NCBI RefSeq assembly: GCF_900128415.1 | Contig: NZ_LT635772.1 | Coordinates: 434,001-498,000 of the forward strand | Length of the DNA: 64,000 bases | Source of the DNA: Anaerococcus mediterraneensis | Lineage (GTDB): Bacteria; Bacillota; Clostridia; Tissierellales; Peptoniphilaceae | Reading direction: 5' to 3' | Shown: positions 56,533 to 64,000 of the stretch, piece by piece | Position numbering within the stretch: the first letter of the stretch is position 1 | How the letters are laid out: each line of letters opens with the position of its first letter | Translations under genes and position numbers: made by a program | Notes under the pieces: generated by a model | The model's input: the letters and a program-made list of their open reading frames with translations, nothing else | Told to the model about the DNA's origin: nothing | The model's database searches: none

Positions 56533-59500
56533 ATGAGAAAAAGACACAAAATAGCCATCTGCCTGGCTCTATCAGGTGTGATTTTGGCAAATGCAAAGAT
56601 AGAAAGACAGATAGGTCAAAATAATTTTAACCAAGTAGCCTTTGCTGATAGCCCTAGTCTGATAAAGGGATCTAGGGGTGGGTACGCAACAAATACAATT
56701 ATTTTAGACCACGAATTTATAAAGAATATAAAAAGTGTAGAGGTTAACAATAAAACCTGGAACGAAGACTCTGACAATAACAGACCAAATAAAAGGGGAG
56801 TCTATTACCTATCCACATTAGAAAATGGCGATGAATTTTCTATAGTTTTCACTAAATTGGAGAAAGATGACAGAATAGTCATAAAATCAGATAAAAAGAT
56901 CTTATCTTTTACAATAAGTGAGCCTACAGATCAATGGAATGATAATCTAATAGATAAAAATTCTATCAAAGAAGAAAACATAGGGGCAGAAAAAGAAGAT
57001 CCGCAAGAAAAAGATACTCCACCAAAAAATGAAGAAAAAAAATACATACTTTCATCAGAAGGTGGTTTTTTAAACAGTACAGTTAGACTTGATACAGACT
57101 TTGTAAATTCAATTAAGGACGTAGAAGTAAATGGCCAAACCTACAAAGAAACTTCTAATTCAAGGCCATCAAAAGGTCAAGTTTACTATTTAATCAAAGG
57201 AATGGACGGTCCTAACCAAGATGGTATTAGATTCCCAATGTTAAATGAAGGTGCTAGGGTTACAATAAAAAATGACAAAGTAGCTCTTTCTTTTACTATA
57301 GTTAACCCTACTGGCTCTGGTGAAATCATAAAAAAAGATTCTATTTTAGTTGAGCCACTTTCAAAGGCTCCTTCCAAAAAAGAAGACCCTAGTAGTGGTG
57401 AAGATGTTTCGCCTAAGGAAGTATCCTTTACTTATGTGTCAGAATCATTCGGATATAACATATTAAAACTTACTAGTGGTGAAAAACTCGATAAGAAAAA
57501 ATTAGAAAAAATCACTTTAAATGGCAAGGAACAAACCAAGGTAGATTACCCAATAAGTATTTCTGGCAATGGTAACTATGCCTTTTCTAGCGATGGTGAA
57601 CTTTGTATCGAAAGACTACATGACAATGATTCGCTTTCCGTTACCTATGATGGAAAAGAATACAAGTACATCTACAAGGATAAAAAACTCATAGAAAATA
57701 CGGACAAAAAAGATGTGACCTACCAAATAAGACTGGTTGGCAAATTTGATAGCCTTTTAGTAGGCCAGACAAAGTTAGATGGTTTTTCTTGCGGTACCGC
57801 CTCAGTTTCAAACAATCCTAATGCTGTATCCGTAGAGTACACAGACAAAGAAAATCCTAGCAAGGATGATTGGAAAAAACTAGAAGACAGGGGCAATGAA
57901 TTTAATGAAGTCAAAGCTGTTGTTGTAGATAAAGATACAGGTATAGAAGCAAACTTCGCCCATGGTTCTATAATCCTTGGCGGAAGCCCAACAAAGACAG
58001 GTACTTTCAAAATAAAAATAATTGCCGAAGATAAACGTGGTCAAAAAGTAGAGTCTAATGAAGCTGATGTAGAAGTTTATAATCTCGGAGAAAAAAGCCT
58101 AGAAGAACTCATGGTCAAAGATAGGTTCATACAGACCCAAGATAAAAAATACATGTGGGAAATGAGTCCATGGAAAATCACAAAATTCAATGACTCAGAC
58201 AATATTGTAAATGTGCCAAAAGACCTCAAGGCATGGTTTGGATCTCACGAATCTGGCACCTATGGAGAGTTAGGTTTTGAGACCATTGATGAGCCAACAC
58301 AAACCCTAGTTGTAGGCCAGGGAGCCAACCTCACCTTCAAAAATATGAAAATCCTGGGATCTGTAAAAATAATTGTAAAAGACGGCGGCATCCTAAACCT
58401 AGATGACTCTGTAGTCTTTGGCAAGATCGAAGTTTCTAATGGCGGAAAACTAAATGTAAACTACAGCCCTTACACAAAACAAATCACAAGCGGGGCTTCT
58501 ATTTGGGGTCAAGTTATCCTAAAAGACGGGGCTATACTTGGCACCTCCTCAATCTACTCAAACACAAACTACGCTGCCCAAGGCGAAATAGTCAATACAA
58601 ATGACAAGCCAGTCATAAAAGTAGAAGGTAATGCACAAATACAAGGCGACGTCTATATCAGAGGAGATGAACAAGCAACAAAGGGTAAATCTGGTCAGCC
58701 AGCCCTAGAAGTGGGCCCAAATGGAAACCTAGAAATAACAGAAAACTCATCCCTAAACCTATTTGGCGGCGGTGTATACGCTCTCACATCTGTTGGTGGT
58801 GACGCTCTAAAGCTTAATGGTGGAACTGTGACCGGCAAGGGCAAACTCGTAGCTATAGGCGGATCTGGCCAAGGCAAAAAAGGTGGATCTGGCATATCAG
58901 GTCATGGTTCTATATCTGTAGGCACCGCTTATATCAGAGGCGGCAATAGCTCAAAAAATCCTGCCAAGGCAGTAGAATCTGACAAGATAAATTTCAAAGG
59001 CACAAAAGGTATTACAATTGACGGCAAAAAAACTACAAATACTGACCCAATTATCCCAGAAGACTACTGGGATGGAACCAAAAAAATTTCTGATGATAAA
59101 GTAGCTAGGATCAACAAGGCAATAGAAGAAAATAAGGATAAGCTTATTCAAGCAGGGAAAACTGAAAATAATAAAAAGGAAGAAAAGCCTGCTAAGGATG
59201 ATAAAAACAAAGAAAATCCACCAAGGGAAAATAAACCAGAAAAAAAACCATCAGAAGATAATAAAAATAAAGATTTAAATAAGAAAAATAAAGATAGTGG
59301 ATACTTAGATAAACTCTATTTTTCTAGTCAAATACCTAAGACCAGCCTAGAAAAATACAAAAAACTAAAAGAGGCCTACGAAAAACTATCACGCACCGAA
59401 GATGCAGCCAAACTTTTGATGGACAAATTCCCTGAAACAATAAAACCTGTTAGAAAAGATTTGGAAAAACTCATAGAAAAATCTCAAAAATTGAGAATTA

Positions 59501-59547
59501 TAGCAGAAAAAAGACTAAAAGCCATGGAAAAAGACCTCGGCCTATAA
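56533..59547 (+). CDS. Large secreted repeat protein with predicted beta-helix region, candidate iron-regulated surface protein
   Basis: 1004 residues. An N-terminal signal (basic RKRHK, then hydrophobic IAICLALSGVILANA) is followed by three related ~90-residue domains at about 44-130, 170-262 and 298-390. Each begins near a GG or FG turn and contains a V/ITLNGK-VEVNG strand. An Ig-like segment spans about 395-520. A repetitive glycine/valine stretch at about 600-830 (VKDGGILNLDDSVVFG, VEGNAQIQGDVYIRG) is typical of right-handed beta-helices. A Lys/Glu/Pro/Asn-rich linker and a C-terminal helical domain (about 920-1004) close the protein. No LPXTG anchor is seen, so it is released or bound non-covalently. 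The Fur-like box suggests iron limitation as signal. Function not recognised. Confidence 0.8.
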   Translation: MRKRHKIAICLALSGVILANAKIERQIGQNNFNQVAFADSPSLIKGSRGGYATNTIILDHEFIKNIKSVEVNNKTWNEDSDNNRPNKRGVYYLSTLENGDEFSIVFTKLEKDDRIVIKSDKKILSFTISEPTDQWNDNLIDKNSIKEENIGAEKEDPQEKDTPPKNEEKKYILSSEGGFLNSTVRLDTDFVNSIKDVEVNGQTYKETSNSRPSKGQVYYLIKGMDGPNQDGIRFPMLNEGARVTIKNDKVALSFTIVNPTGSGEIIKKDSILVEPLSKAPSKKEDPSSGEDVSPKEVSFTYVSESFGYNILKLTSGEKLDKKKLEKITLNGKEQTKVDYPISISGNGNYAFSSDGELCIERLHDNDSLSVTYDGKEYKYIYKDKKLIENTDKKDVTYQIRLVGKFDSLLVGQTKLDGFSCGTASVSNNPNAVSVEYTDKENPSKDDWKKLEDRGNEFNEVKAVVVDKDTGIEANFAHGSIILGGSPTKTGTFKIKIIAEDKRGQKVESNEADVEVYNLGEKSLEELMVKDRFIQTQDKKYMWEMSPWKITKFNDSDNIVNVPKDLKAWFGSHESGTYGELGFETIDEPTQTLVVGQGANLTFKNMKILGSVKIIVKDGGILNLDDSVVFGKIEVSNGGKLNVNYSPYTKQITSGASIWGQVILKDGAILGTSSIYSNTNYAAQGEIVNTNDKPVIKVEGNAQIQGDVYIRGDEQATKGKSGQPALEVGPNGNLEITENSSLNLFGGGVYALTSVGGDALKLNGGTVTGKGKLVAIGGSGQGKKGGSGISGHGSISVGTAYIRGGNSSKNPAKAVESDKINFKGTKGITIDGKKTTNTDPIIPEDYWDGTKKISDDKVARINKAIEENKDKLIQAGKTENNKKEEKPAKDDKNKENPPRENKPEKKPSEDNKNKDLNKKNKDSGYLDKLYFSSQIPKTSLEKYKKLKEAYEKLSRTEDAAKLLMDKFPETIKPVRKDLEKLIEKSQKLRIIAEKRLKAMEKDLGL

Positions 59548-59552
59548 TTTTA

Positions 59553-59585
59553 GACCTCATCTTAAAAAAGATGAGGTTTTTTTTA
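59553..59585 (+). terminator. Terminator of the secreted protein gene
   Basis: ACCTCATCTT and AAGATGAGGT form a 10-bp stem around a loop of five A, followed by eight or more T. Confidence 0.94.
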
Positions 59586-59647
59586 TTTTCACCAAGGGAT
59601 AAGGACTAGCTCCCAGTCACCATGGATAAAGATCATAAAATACCCAT

Positions 59648-59677
59648 AAAAAAAAATCGTACTAAGAAAAGTACGAT
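59648..59677 (-). terminator. Terminator of the first oppA
   Basis: ATCGTACT and AGTACGAT pair around six bases with long T runs on both sides, so it can work in either direction; it ends the minus-strand oppA gene. Confidence 0.9.
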
Positions 59678-59687
59678 TTTTTTAAAA

Positions 59688-61892
59688 TTATTTTTCAAGG
59701 CTCATAGCATTGATTTGATATTCAGATTCCCAAACTGGTGTGTTTATATCAAAGCCTTTAACTCTCTTAGAGTAACCTGTGTGATATTGGTTAGAGTAAA
59801 GTGGGATTTCTGGTAGGTAGTCATTGTACCACATCTCGAATTTTTCCCATTGGTCTAGGTAGCCTTCTTTGTCGTCTGAATCTGTTTGACGAAGTTTAAC
59901 TGTGATCTCATCTACAGCAGGATCGTTTGTTCTTGTAGTGTTGTTAGATCCTTTTGAGTTGTATTGGTACCATGGGTCAAATGGTGTACCAAAGTTAGAT
60001 CCCATGTTGAATGCTGTATATTCTGCATCTTCTTTTGGGAAATAGTAGTAGTCAAGAAGTGTTGCAAACGAACCAGCTGTTACGTTATATTCCATACCAA
60101 CTTGTTTAGCATTTACTGGAACTTGGTTTGAAATAAGGGTTGTAATTGGAGATTCATCAGAACCGTATTGGTTAACTACTAGTTTTTTACCTGTTTCATC
60201 ATATCTGTAATAATCAAATCCATCTGCGTTTTTAGCAAATTCTTCATCAGCTTTTGCCTTATCCCATGGAGTTTTACCATCTTTTTCAAATTTATATGGA
60301 GTTTTGTCAAGTAGGGCATTTGCTTCATCTAGGTTTAGAGTATATTTCTTGAACTCTGGATTAGCTTCTAGGTCTGCTCCTCTTTCTTTGTACATCCATT
60401 GGCTTGTACCGTACATACCGTTTGTTACTACACCGTAGCCACCTGCAAATGATTGTACGAAGCTGTTTCTATCCATTAGGTAAGCGATAGCTTGTCTTAC
60501 TTCTTTGAATTTTGTAGCTCCCCTATCTGTTAGGAATGTTACGTTACCATAACCATTTCTTTCGTAGGTGTTGTAGCCACCGATTTTGCCTTCGTCAGCT
60601 GCTGCTCTGATTTGGTCTATCTTTGGACCTTCAGATTCGCCTTCCCAAAGGTCGATATCGCCATTTTCTAATAGGTCAACTGCGATTTTTTGGTTAACAG
60701 TTTGTAAAATTACATTTTTAATTGTAGCTTTTTCGCCCTTGAAGTTGCCTGCGTAGTTTTCATTTAGGCTTAGTTTGATCATGTTGTTTGCAAATGAATC
60801 AAATTTATATGGACCTGCCACTACTGATGGGTTAAGTCTATATTCGTTGAACTCTCTTTGCATAGCTTCTTCTATAAGCATGCTTGTTGGGTCAACATCG
60901 CCTGTCTTACGGCTTTCAAGATCAGCGATCTTTTCGTCATGTGCTTTTTTAGCTTCTTCATAAGCTTTTTTCTCATCTTCTTTTGCATCAGCAGCTGGCT
61001 CTGGATTGTTTTCTGCGAAATCTTCTTTAGCCTTTGCTATTTGAGCGTCGATGTTTTCGATGTATTTCTTCTTTTCTTCTTCTGTTGGTTTATAGCCATC
61101 TTTTGCTACTATCTTGTTACCTTCTGGAGCTACAGCTAGGTTTTCAGATACAGCGTGGATTGGGTATGGTCCATATCCCTTTAGGGCTGCAGATTCGTAG
61201 TATGGTAAAAATGATGCGTCTACTGTGATCTTGAATGTGTAGTCATCTACTTTTGCTATACCATCAAATGTATCTTTGTCTCCATTTTTGTATGCTTCAT
61301 ATCCCATTAGTGGGTCATCACCGATTGATGTTGATCCAGTAACTAGTTGGTAAGAAGGATATGTGTGAAGTAGTGAACCAAATACGTAGTTATCTGCGTT
61401 GATTGGTGTACCATCAGACCATTTTAGGTCTTTTTTGATTGTAAATGTTGTTGTTTCTGATCCATCTTCATTTTTAACTGTTTCTGGTTCTTTTTCAAGA
61501 ACTGTCATGTTGTTAACCCATTGACCTGTTTCATCTTGAACTACAGTTGAGTAACCGTTGTTACCCTCTATACCCATATATCTACGAGCTTTTACGTCTG
61601 TTTGATTGTTTGTCCAACCTTGGATAAAGTCTCCGTTGATTTCACCAACACCTACTACAAGGGTATCATCAGATGTTTGTTTGTCGAAGTTTTCTACTTC
61701 TGCTTTATCGGCACCTTCTTCACCCTCAGCAGCATCATCTGCTTGGTCTTTTTTTTCAGTGCTTTCTTCTGCTGGAGCGTCTTTGCTTTTATCAGCAGCG
61801 TCATCTTTTTTGTCTGTGTCTCCACCACAAGCAGCAAGTGTAGCCACAAGGCCAAGTGCCATTAGTGATGAAAATACTTTCTTCATTTTCAT
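59688..61892 (-). CDS. oppA: Oligopeptide-binding lipoprotein OppA (copy 1) with charged helical insertion
   Basis: 734 residues against the usual ~540-600. Lipobox TLAAC with Cys22, then a ~50-residue Asp/Lys/Glu/Ala linker. The SBP family 5 fold follows: KDLKWSDGTPINADNYVFG (about 154-172), then AYLMDRNSFVQSF and a C-terminal WEKFEMWYNDYLPEIPLYS. A helical insertion at about 268-332 (PTEEEKKKYIENIDAQIAKA through HDEKIADLESRKTG) interrupts the binding domain. It is monocistronic behind its own promoter, apart from the oppBCDF operon it should serve. A ~75-80% similar paralog lies immediately upstream. Confidence 0.93.
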   Translation of the reverse strand: MKMKKVFSSLMALGLVATLAACGGDTDKKDDAADKSKDAPAEESTEKKDQADDAAEGEEGADKAEVENFDKQTSDDTLVVGVGEINGDFIQGWTNNQTDVKARRYMGIEGNNGYSTVVQDETGQWVNNMTVLEKEPETVKNEDGSETTTFTIKKDLKWSDGTPINADNYVFGSLLHTYPSYQLVTGSTSIGDDPLMGYEAYKNGDKDTFDGIAKVDDYTFKITVDASFLPYYESAALKGYGPYPIHAVSENLAVAPEGNKIVAKDGYKPTEEEKKKYIENIDAQIAKAKEDFAENNPEPAADAKEDEKKAYEEAKKAHDEKIADLESRKTGDVDPTSMLIEEAMQREFNEYRLNPSVVAGPYKFDSFANNMIKLSLNENYAGNFKGEKATIKNVILQTVNQKIAVDLLENGDIDLWEGESEGPKIDQIRAAADEGKIGGYNTYERNGYGNVTFLTDRGATKFKEVRQAIAYLMDRNSFVQSFAGGYGVVTNGMYGTSQWMYKERGADLEANPEFKKYTLNLDEANALLDKTPYKFEKDGKTPWDKAKADEEFAKNADGFDYYRYDETGKKLVVNQYGSDESPITTLISNQVPVNAKQVGMEYNVTAGSFATLLDYYYFPKEDAEYTAFNMGSNFGTPFDPWYQYNSKGSNNTTRTNDPAVDEITVKLRQTDSDDKEGYLDQWEKFEMWYNDYLPEIPLYSNQYHTGYSKRVKGFDINTPVWESEYQINAMSLEK

Positions 61893-61935
61893 TTGTTTTC
61901 CCCCTAAAAAATTAAGTAACTTTTTATAGTATAGT

Positions 61936-61964
61936 ATTTTATTCGTTTAAACTAGTTTTGTCAA
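61936..61964 (-). promoter_or_regulatory. Promoter of oppA copy 1
   Basis: On the minus strand TTGACA (61964-61959), a 17-bp spacer and TAAAAT (61941-61936) lie about 45 bp before the start. The palindrome-like AACTAGTTTAAACGA occupies the spacer. Confidence 0.75.
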
Positions 61965-62209
61965 GATTTTGCATGTTTTTATTTCCACGTTATCGTATAA
62001 ATATTCAATTATTTTCTCATTTTTTCAAGAGCTTTGATATTTAAAATGCAAAATATTACATAAGCTGTTTTTGTTTTGCTTGAAATATATAATTTCCAAT
62101 ACTTTTAATATAGAAACTACTAAATTTTCCCAGAGTTATTAGATATTTGTCCCCACAAGTACTTATGAAAACCCTTGTATATTATGCAATAAAAAAATAC
62201 AAAAAAATA
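61965..62209. other. AT-rich gap between the two oppA genes
   Basis: I see no gene, RNA or repeat here beyond the flanking promoter of copy 1 and terminator of copy 2. A pair of ACAAAAAAATAC-like repeats lies next to the terminator. Confidence 0.45.
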
Positions 62210-62237
62210 CAACAAAAGCAAGACTTCTAGTCTTGCT
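62210..62237 (-). terminator. Terminator of oppA copy 2
   Basis: AGCAAGACT and AGTCTTGCT form a 9-bp stem around three bases, followed on the minus strand by T-rich sequence. Confidence 0.85.
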
Positions 62238-62281
62238 CATGTTGCACTTAATTTTTCTAAAGGTTTTTATGTTTTAAAATA

Positions 62282-64000
62282 TTAGTTTTCTAAACTCATA
62301 GCGTTGATTTGATATTCAGATTCCCAAACTGGTGTGTTTATATCAAATCCTTTAACTCTCTTTGTATATCCTGAGTGATATTGATTAGAGTAAAGTGGGA
62401 TTTCTGGTAGGTAATCATTGTACCATTTTTCAAATGCTTCCCAGTTATCTAGGTATCCTTCTTTATCATCTGGATCTGTTTGACGAAGTTTAACTGTTAG
62501 CTCATCAGCCTTTGGATCGTTTGTTCTTGTCATGTTATCAGAACCTTTTGAGTTGTATTGATACCATGGATCAAATGGTGTACTAAAGCTTAGACCCATA
62601 TTGAATGCTGTATATTCAGCATCATCCTTTGGATGGTAGTAGTAGTCAAGAAGGGTTGCAAATGAACCTGCTGTTACGTTATATTCCATACCAACTTGCT
62701 TAGCATTTACTGGAACTTGGTTTGAAATTAATGTTGTGATTGGAGATTCATCAGAACCGTATTGATTTACTTGAAGTTTCTTTCCAGTTTCATCATATCT
62801 GTAGTAGTCAAATCCATCAGCATTTTTAGAGAATTCTTCGTCAGCTTTTGCCTTATCCCATGGTGTTTTACCATCTTTTTCAAATTTATATGGTGTTTTA
62901 TCTAATAATTCATTTGCTTTGTCTAAGTTTAAGGTGTATTTGTTAAAGTCATCAGAAGCTTCTAGGTCTGCTCCTCTTTCTTTATACATCCATTGGCTTG
63001 TACCATACATACCATTTGTTACTACACCATAACCACCTGCAAAAGATTGTACATAGGAGTTTCTATCCATCAAGTGAGCTATAGCTTGTCTAACTTCTTT
63101 GTATTTTGTAGCTCCCCTATCTGTTAAGAATACTACGTTACCATAACCATTTCTTTCAAATGTGTTGTAGCCACCAATCTTGCCTTCGTCAGCTGCAGCT
63201 CTCATTTGATCTATAATTGGACCTTCTGCCTCAGATTCCCAAAGGTCAATATCACCGTTTTCTAGTAGGTCTATAGCTATTTTACTGTTGACATATTGTA
63301 CTATAACGTGTGGTATAGTTGCCTTTTCACCCTTGAAGTTGCCCGCATAGTTTTCATTTAAGCTTAATCTAGCCATGTTATTTTCGAAGGAATCAAATTT
63401 GTATGGACCACAAGAAACTTTTGGCGCTAGTCTATACTCATTAAATTCTTTTTGCATAGCTTCTTCTATAAGCATGCTTGTTGGGTCAACTTCGCCTGTC
63501 TTACGACTTTCAAGATCTGCGATCTTTTCGTCGTTTGCTTTTTTAGCTTCTTCGTAGGCTTTCTTTTCTTCATCTTTTGCATCTGCTGCTGGCTCTGGAT
63601 TATTTTCTGCAAAATCTTCTTTAGCCTTTGCTATTTGAGCATCGATGTTTTCGATGTATTTAGCTTTTTCATCTTCTGTTGGTGTATAACCATCTTTAGC
63701 CACAATCTTGTTACCTTCTGGAGCTACAGCTAAATTGTCAGAAATAGCATGGATTGGAAATGGCATTACTTGTTTTAGGAAAGCTGATTCATAATATGGA
63801 AGATAAGATGCATCAGTTGTAACCTTGAAAGTGTAGTCATCAACCTTTTCTAATCCTTCAAATTTATCATCATCACCATTCTTATAGGCTTCGTAACCCT
63901 TTACAGAGTCTGAACCTATAGTAAACGCTCCTGTTACCAACTGATATGAATGATAAGTATGGAAAAGCATATCAAATAAGTAGTTATCAGCTGTGATTGG
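62282..64000 (-). CDS. oppA: Oligopeptide-binding lipoprotein OppA (copy 2), 5' end beyond the window
   Basis: The frame is open to the right edge: upstream of the first in-window ATG at 63970 it still reads PITADNYLFD, aligning with PINADNYVFG of copy 1, so the start and lipobox lie outside. The visible ~572 residues match copy 1 from about residue 163 to the end, including the helical insertion (PTEDEKAKYIENIDAQIAKA through NDEKIADLESRKTG). Differences cluster in the region around copy 1 residues 185-250 (for example SAFLKQVMPFPIHA against SAALKGYGPYPIHA), which may alter peptide preference. Confidence 0.92.
   Translation of the reverse strand, partial: PITADNYLFDMLFHTYHSYQLVTGAFTIGSDSVKGYEAYKNGDDDKFEGLEKVDDYTFKVTTDASYLPYYESAFLKQVMPFPIHAISDNLAVAPEGNKIVAKDGYTPTEDEKAKYIENIDAQIAKAKEDFAENNPEPAADAKDEEKKAYEEAKKANDEKIADLESRKTGEVDPTSMLIEEAMQKEFNEYRLAPKVSCGPYKFDSFENNMARLSLNENYAGNFKGEKATIPHVIVQYVNSKIAIDLLENGDIDLWESEAEGPIIDQMRAAADEGKIGGYNTFERNGYGNVVFLTDRGATKYKEVRQAIAHLMDRNSYVQSFAGGYGVVTNGMYGTSQWMYKERGADLEASDDFNKYTLNLDKANELLDKTPYKFEKDGKTPWDKAKADEEFSKNADGFDYYRYDETGKKLQVNQYGSDESPITTLISNQVPVNAKQVGMEYNVTAGSFATLLDYYYHPKDDAEYTAFNMGLSFSTPFDPWYQYNSKGSDNMTRTNDPKADELTVKLRQTDPDDKEGYLDNWEAFEKWYNDYLPEIPLYSNQYHSGYTKRVKGFDINTPVWESEYQINAMSLEN

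Noticed and set aside
59280..59547. LPXTG-type cell wall anchor at the end of the 1004-residue protein
   Set aside because: The C-terminus is a charged helical region with no LPXTG motif, hydrophobic segment or basic tail.

Overview
The window is chromosomal DNA from a low-GC, AT-biased Gram-positive anaerobe. A Peptoniphilaceae-type organism, most likely Anaerococcus or a close relative, fits best. This is inferred from base composition, lipoprotein-based transporters, the glmS ribozyme, peptide- and nucleoside-centred metabolism and general protein character; no database search was possible.

Layout. 1-726: the front part of a 3-hydroxyisobutyryl-CoA hydrolase gene, interrupted by an in-frame amber codon. 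971-6524: a complete minus-strand rRNA operon (16S-23S-5S, no tRNA in the spacers) with three tandem consensus promoters and a 23S gene carrying a ~228-bp intervening sequence in helix 45. 6601-7768: an ECF sigma/anti-sigma pair. 7767-12877: an operon for glycerophosphodiester/glycerol-3-phosphate uptake (ugpQ-B-A-E-C). 12950-18200: pepF, a lipoprotein, two tandem rhomboid proteases and a glycerate kinase. 18300-19521: an EamA exporter behind a structured, terminator-bearing leader (possible riboswitch), followed by a ~170-bp nested palindrome. 19920-22097: ahpCF behind a PerR-like box.

22141-33081 is the most coherent novel unit: a purine-nucleoside scavenging and degradation regulon. Guanine deaminase and an NCS2 purine permease, a MerR-family regulator, and a second operon (purine nucleoside phosphorylase, BmpA-type lipoprotein, two-ABC ATPase, two permeases, an MtnA-family sugar-phosphate isomerase and a class II aldolase). 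Both operons start from promoters with the 19-bp spacer and central dyad typical of MerR activation. Together they suggest import and phosphorolysis of nucleosides, with the (deoxy)ribose 1-phosphate isomerised and split to DHAP plus an aldehyde. guaB follows with its own promoter.

34998-42242: a monoacylglycerol-lipase-like hydrolase, a zinc import operon (zinT-znuA-znuC-znuB) with an operator-like dyad, and a P1B ATPase with an overlapping small glycine-rich membrane protein. 42534-45341: divergent panEB/panC without panD. 45516-50310: a lone ornithine carbamoyltransferase, a DUF4236 protein, a YkvA-like protein, a glutaredoxin and glmS with its ribozyme.

50361-64000 holds an elaborated oligopeptide importer. 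OppC carries a seven-repeat RCC1-like beta-propeller in its first extracellular loop, OppF carries a ~180-residue coiled-coil insertion in its ATPase domain, and two paralogous OppA lipoproteins each carry a charged helical insertion. Between the opp operon and the oppA genes lies a 1004-residue secreted protein behind a Fur-like box. The second oppA runs off the right edge.
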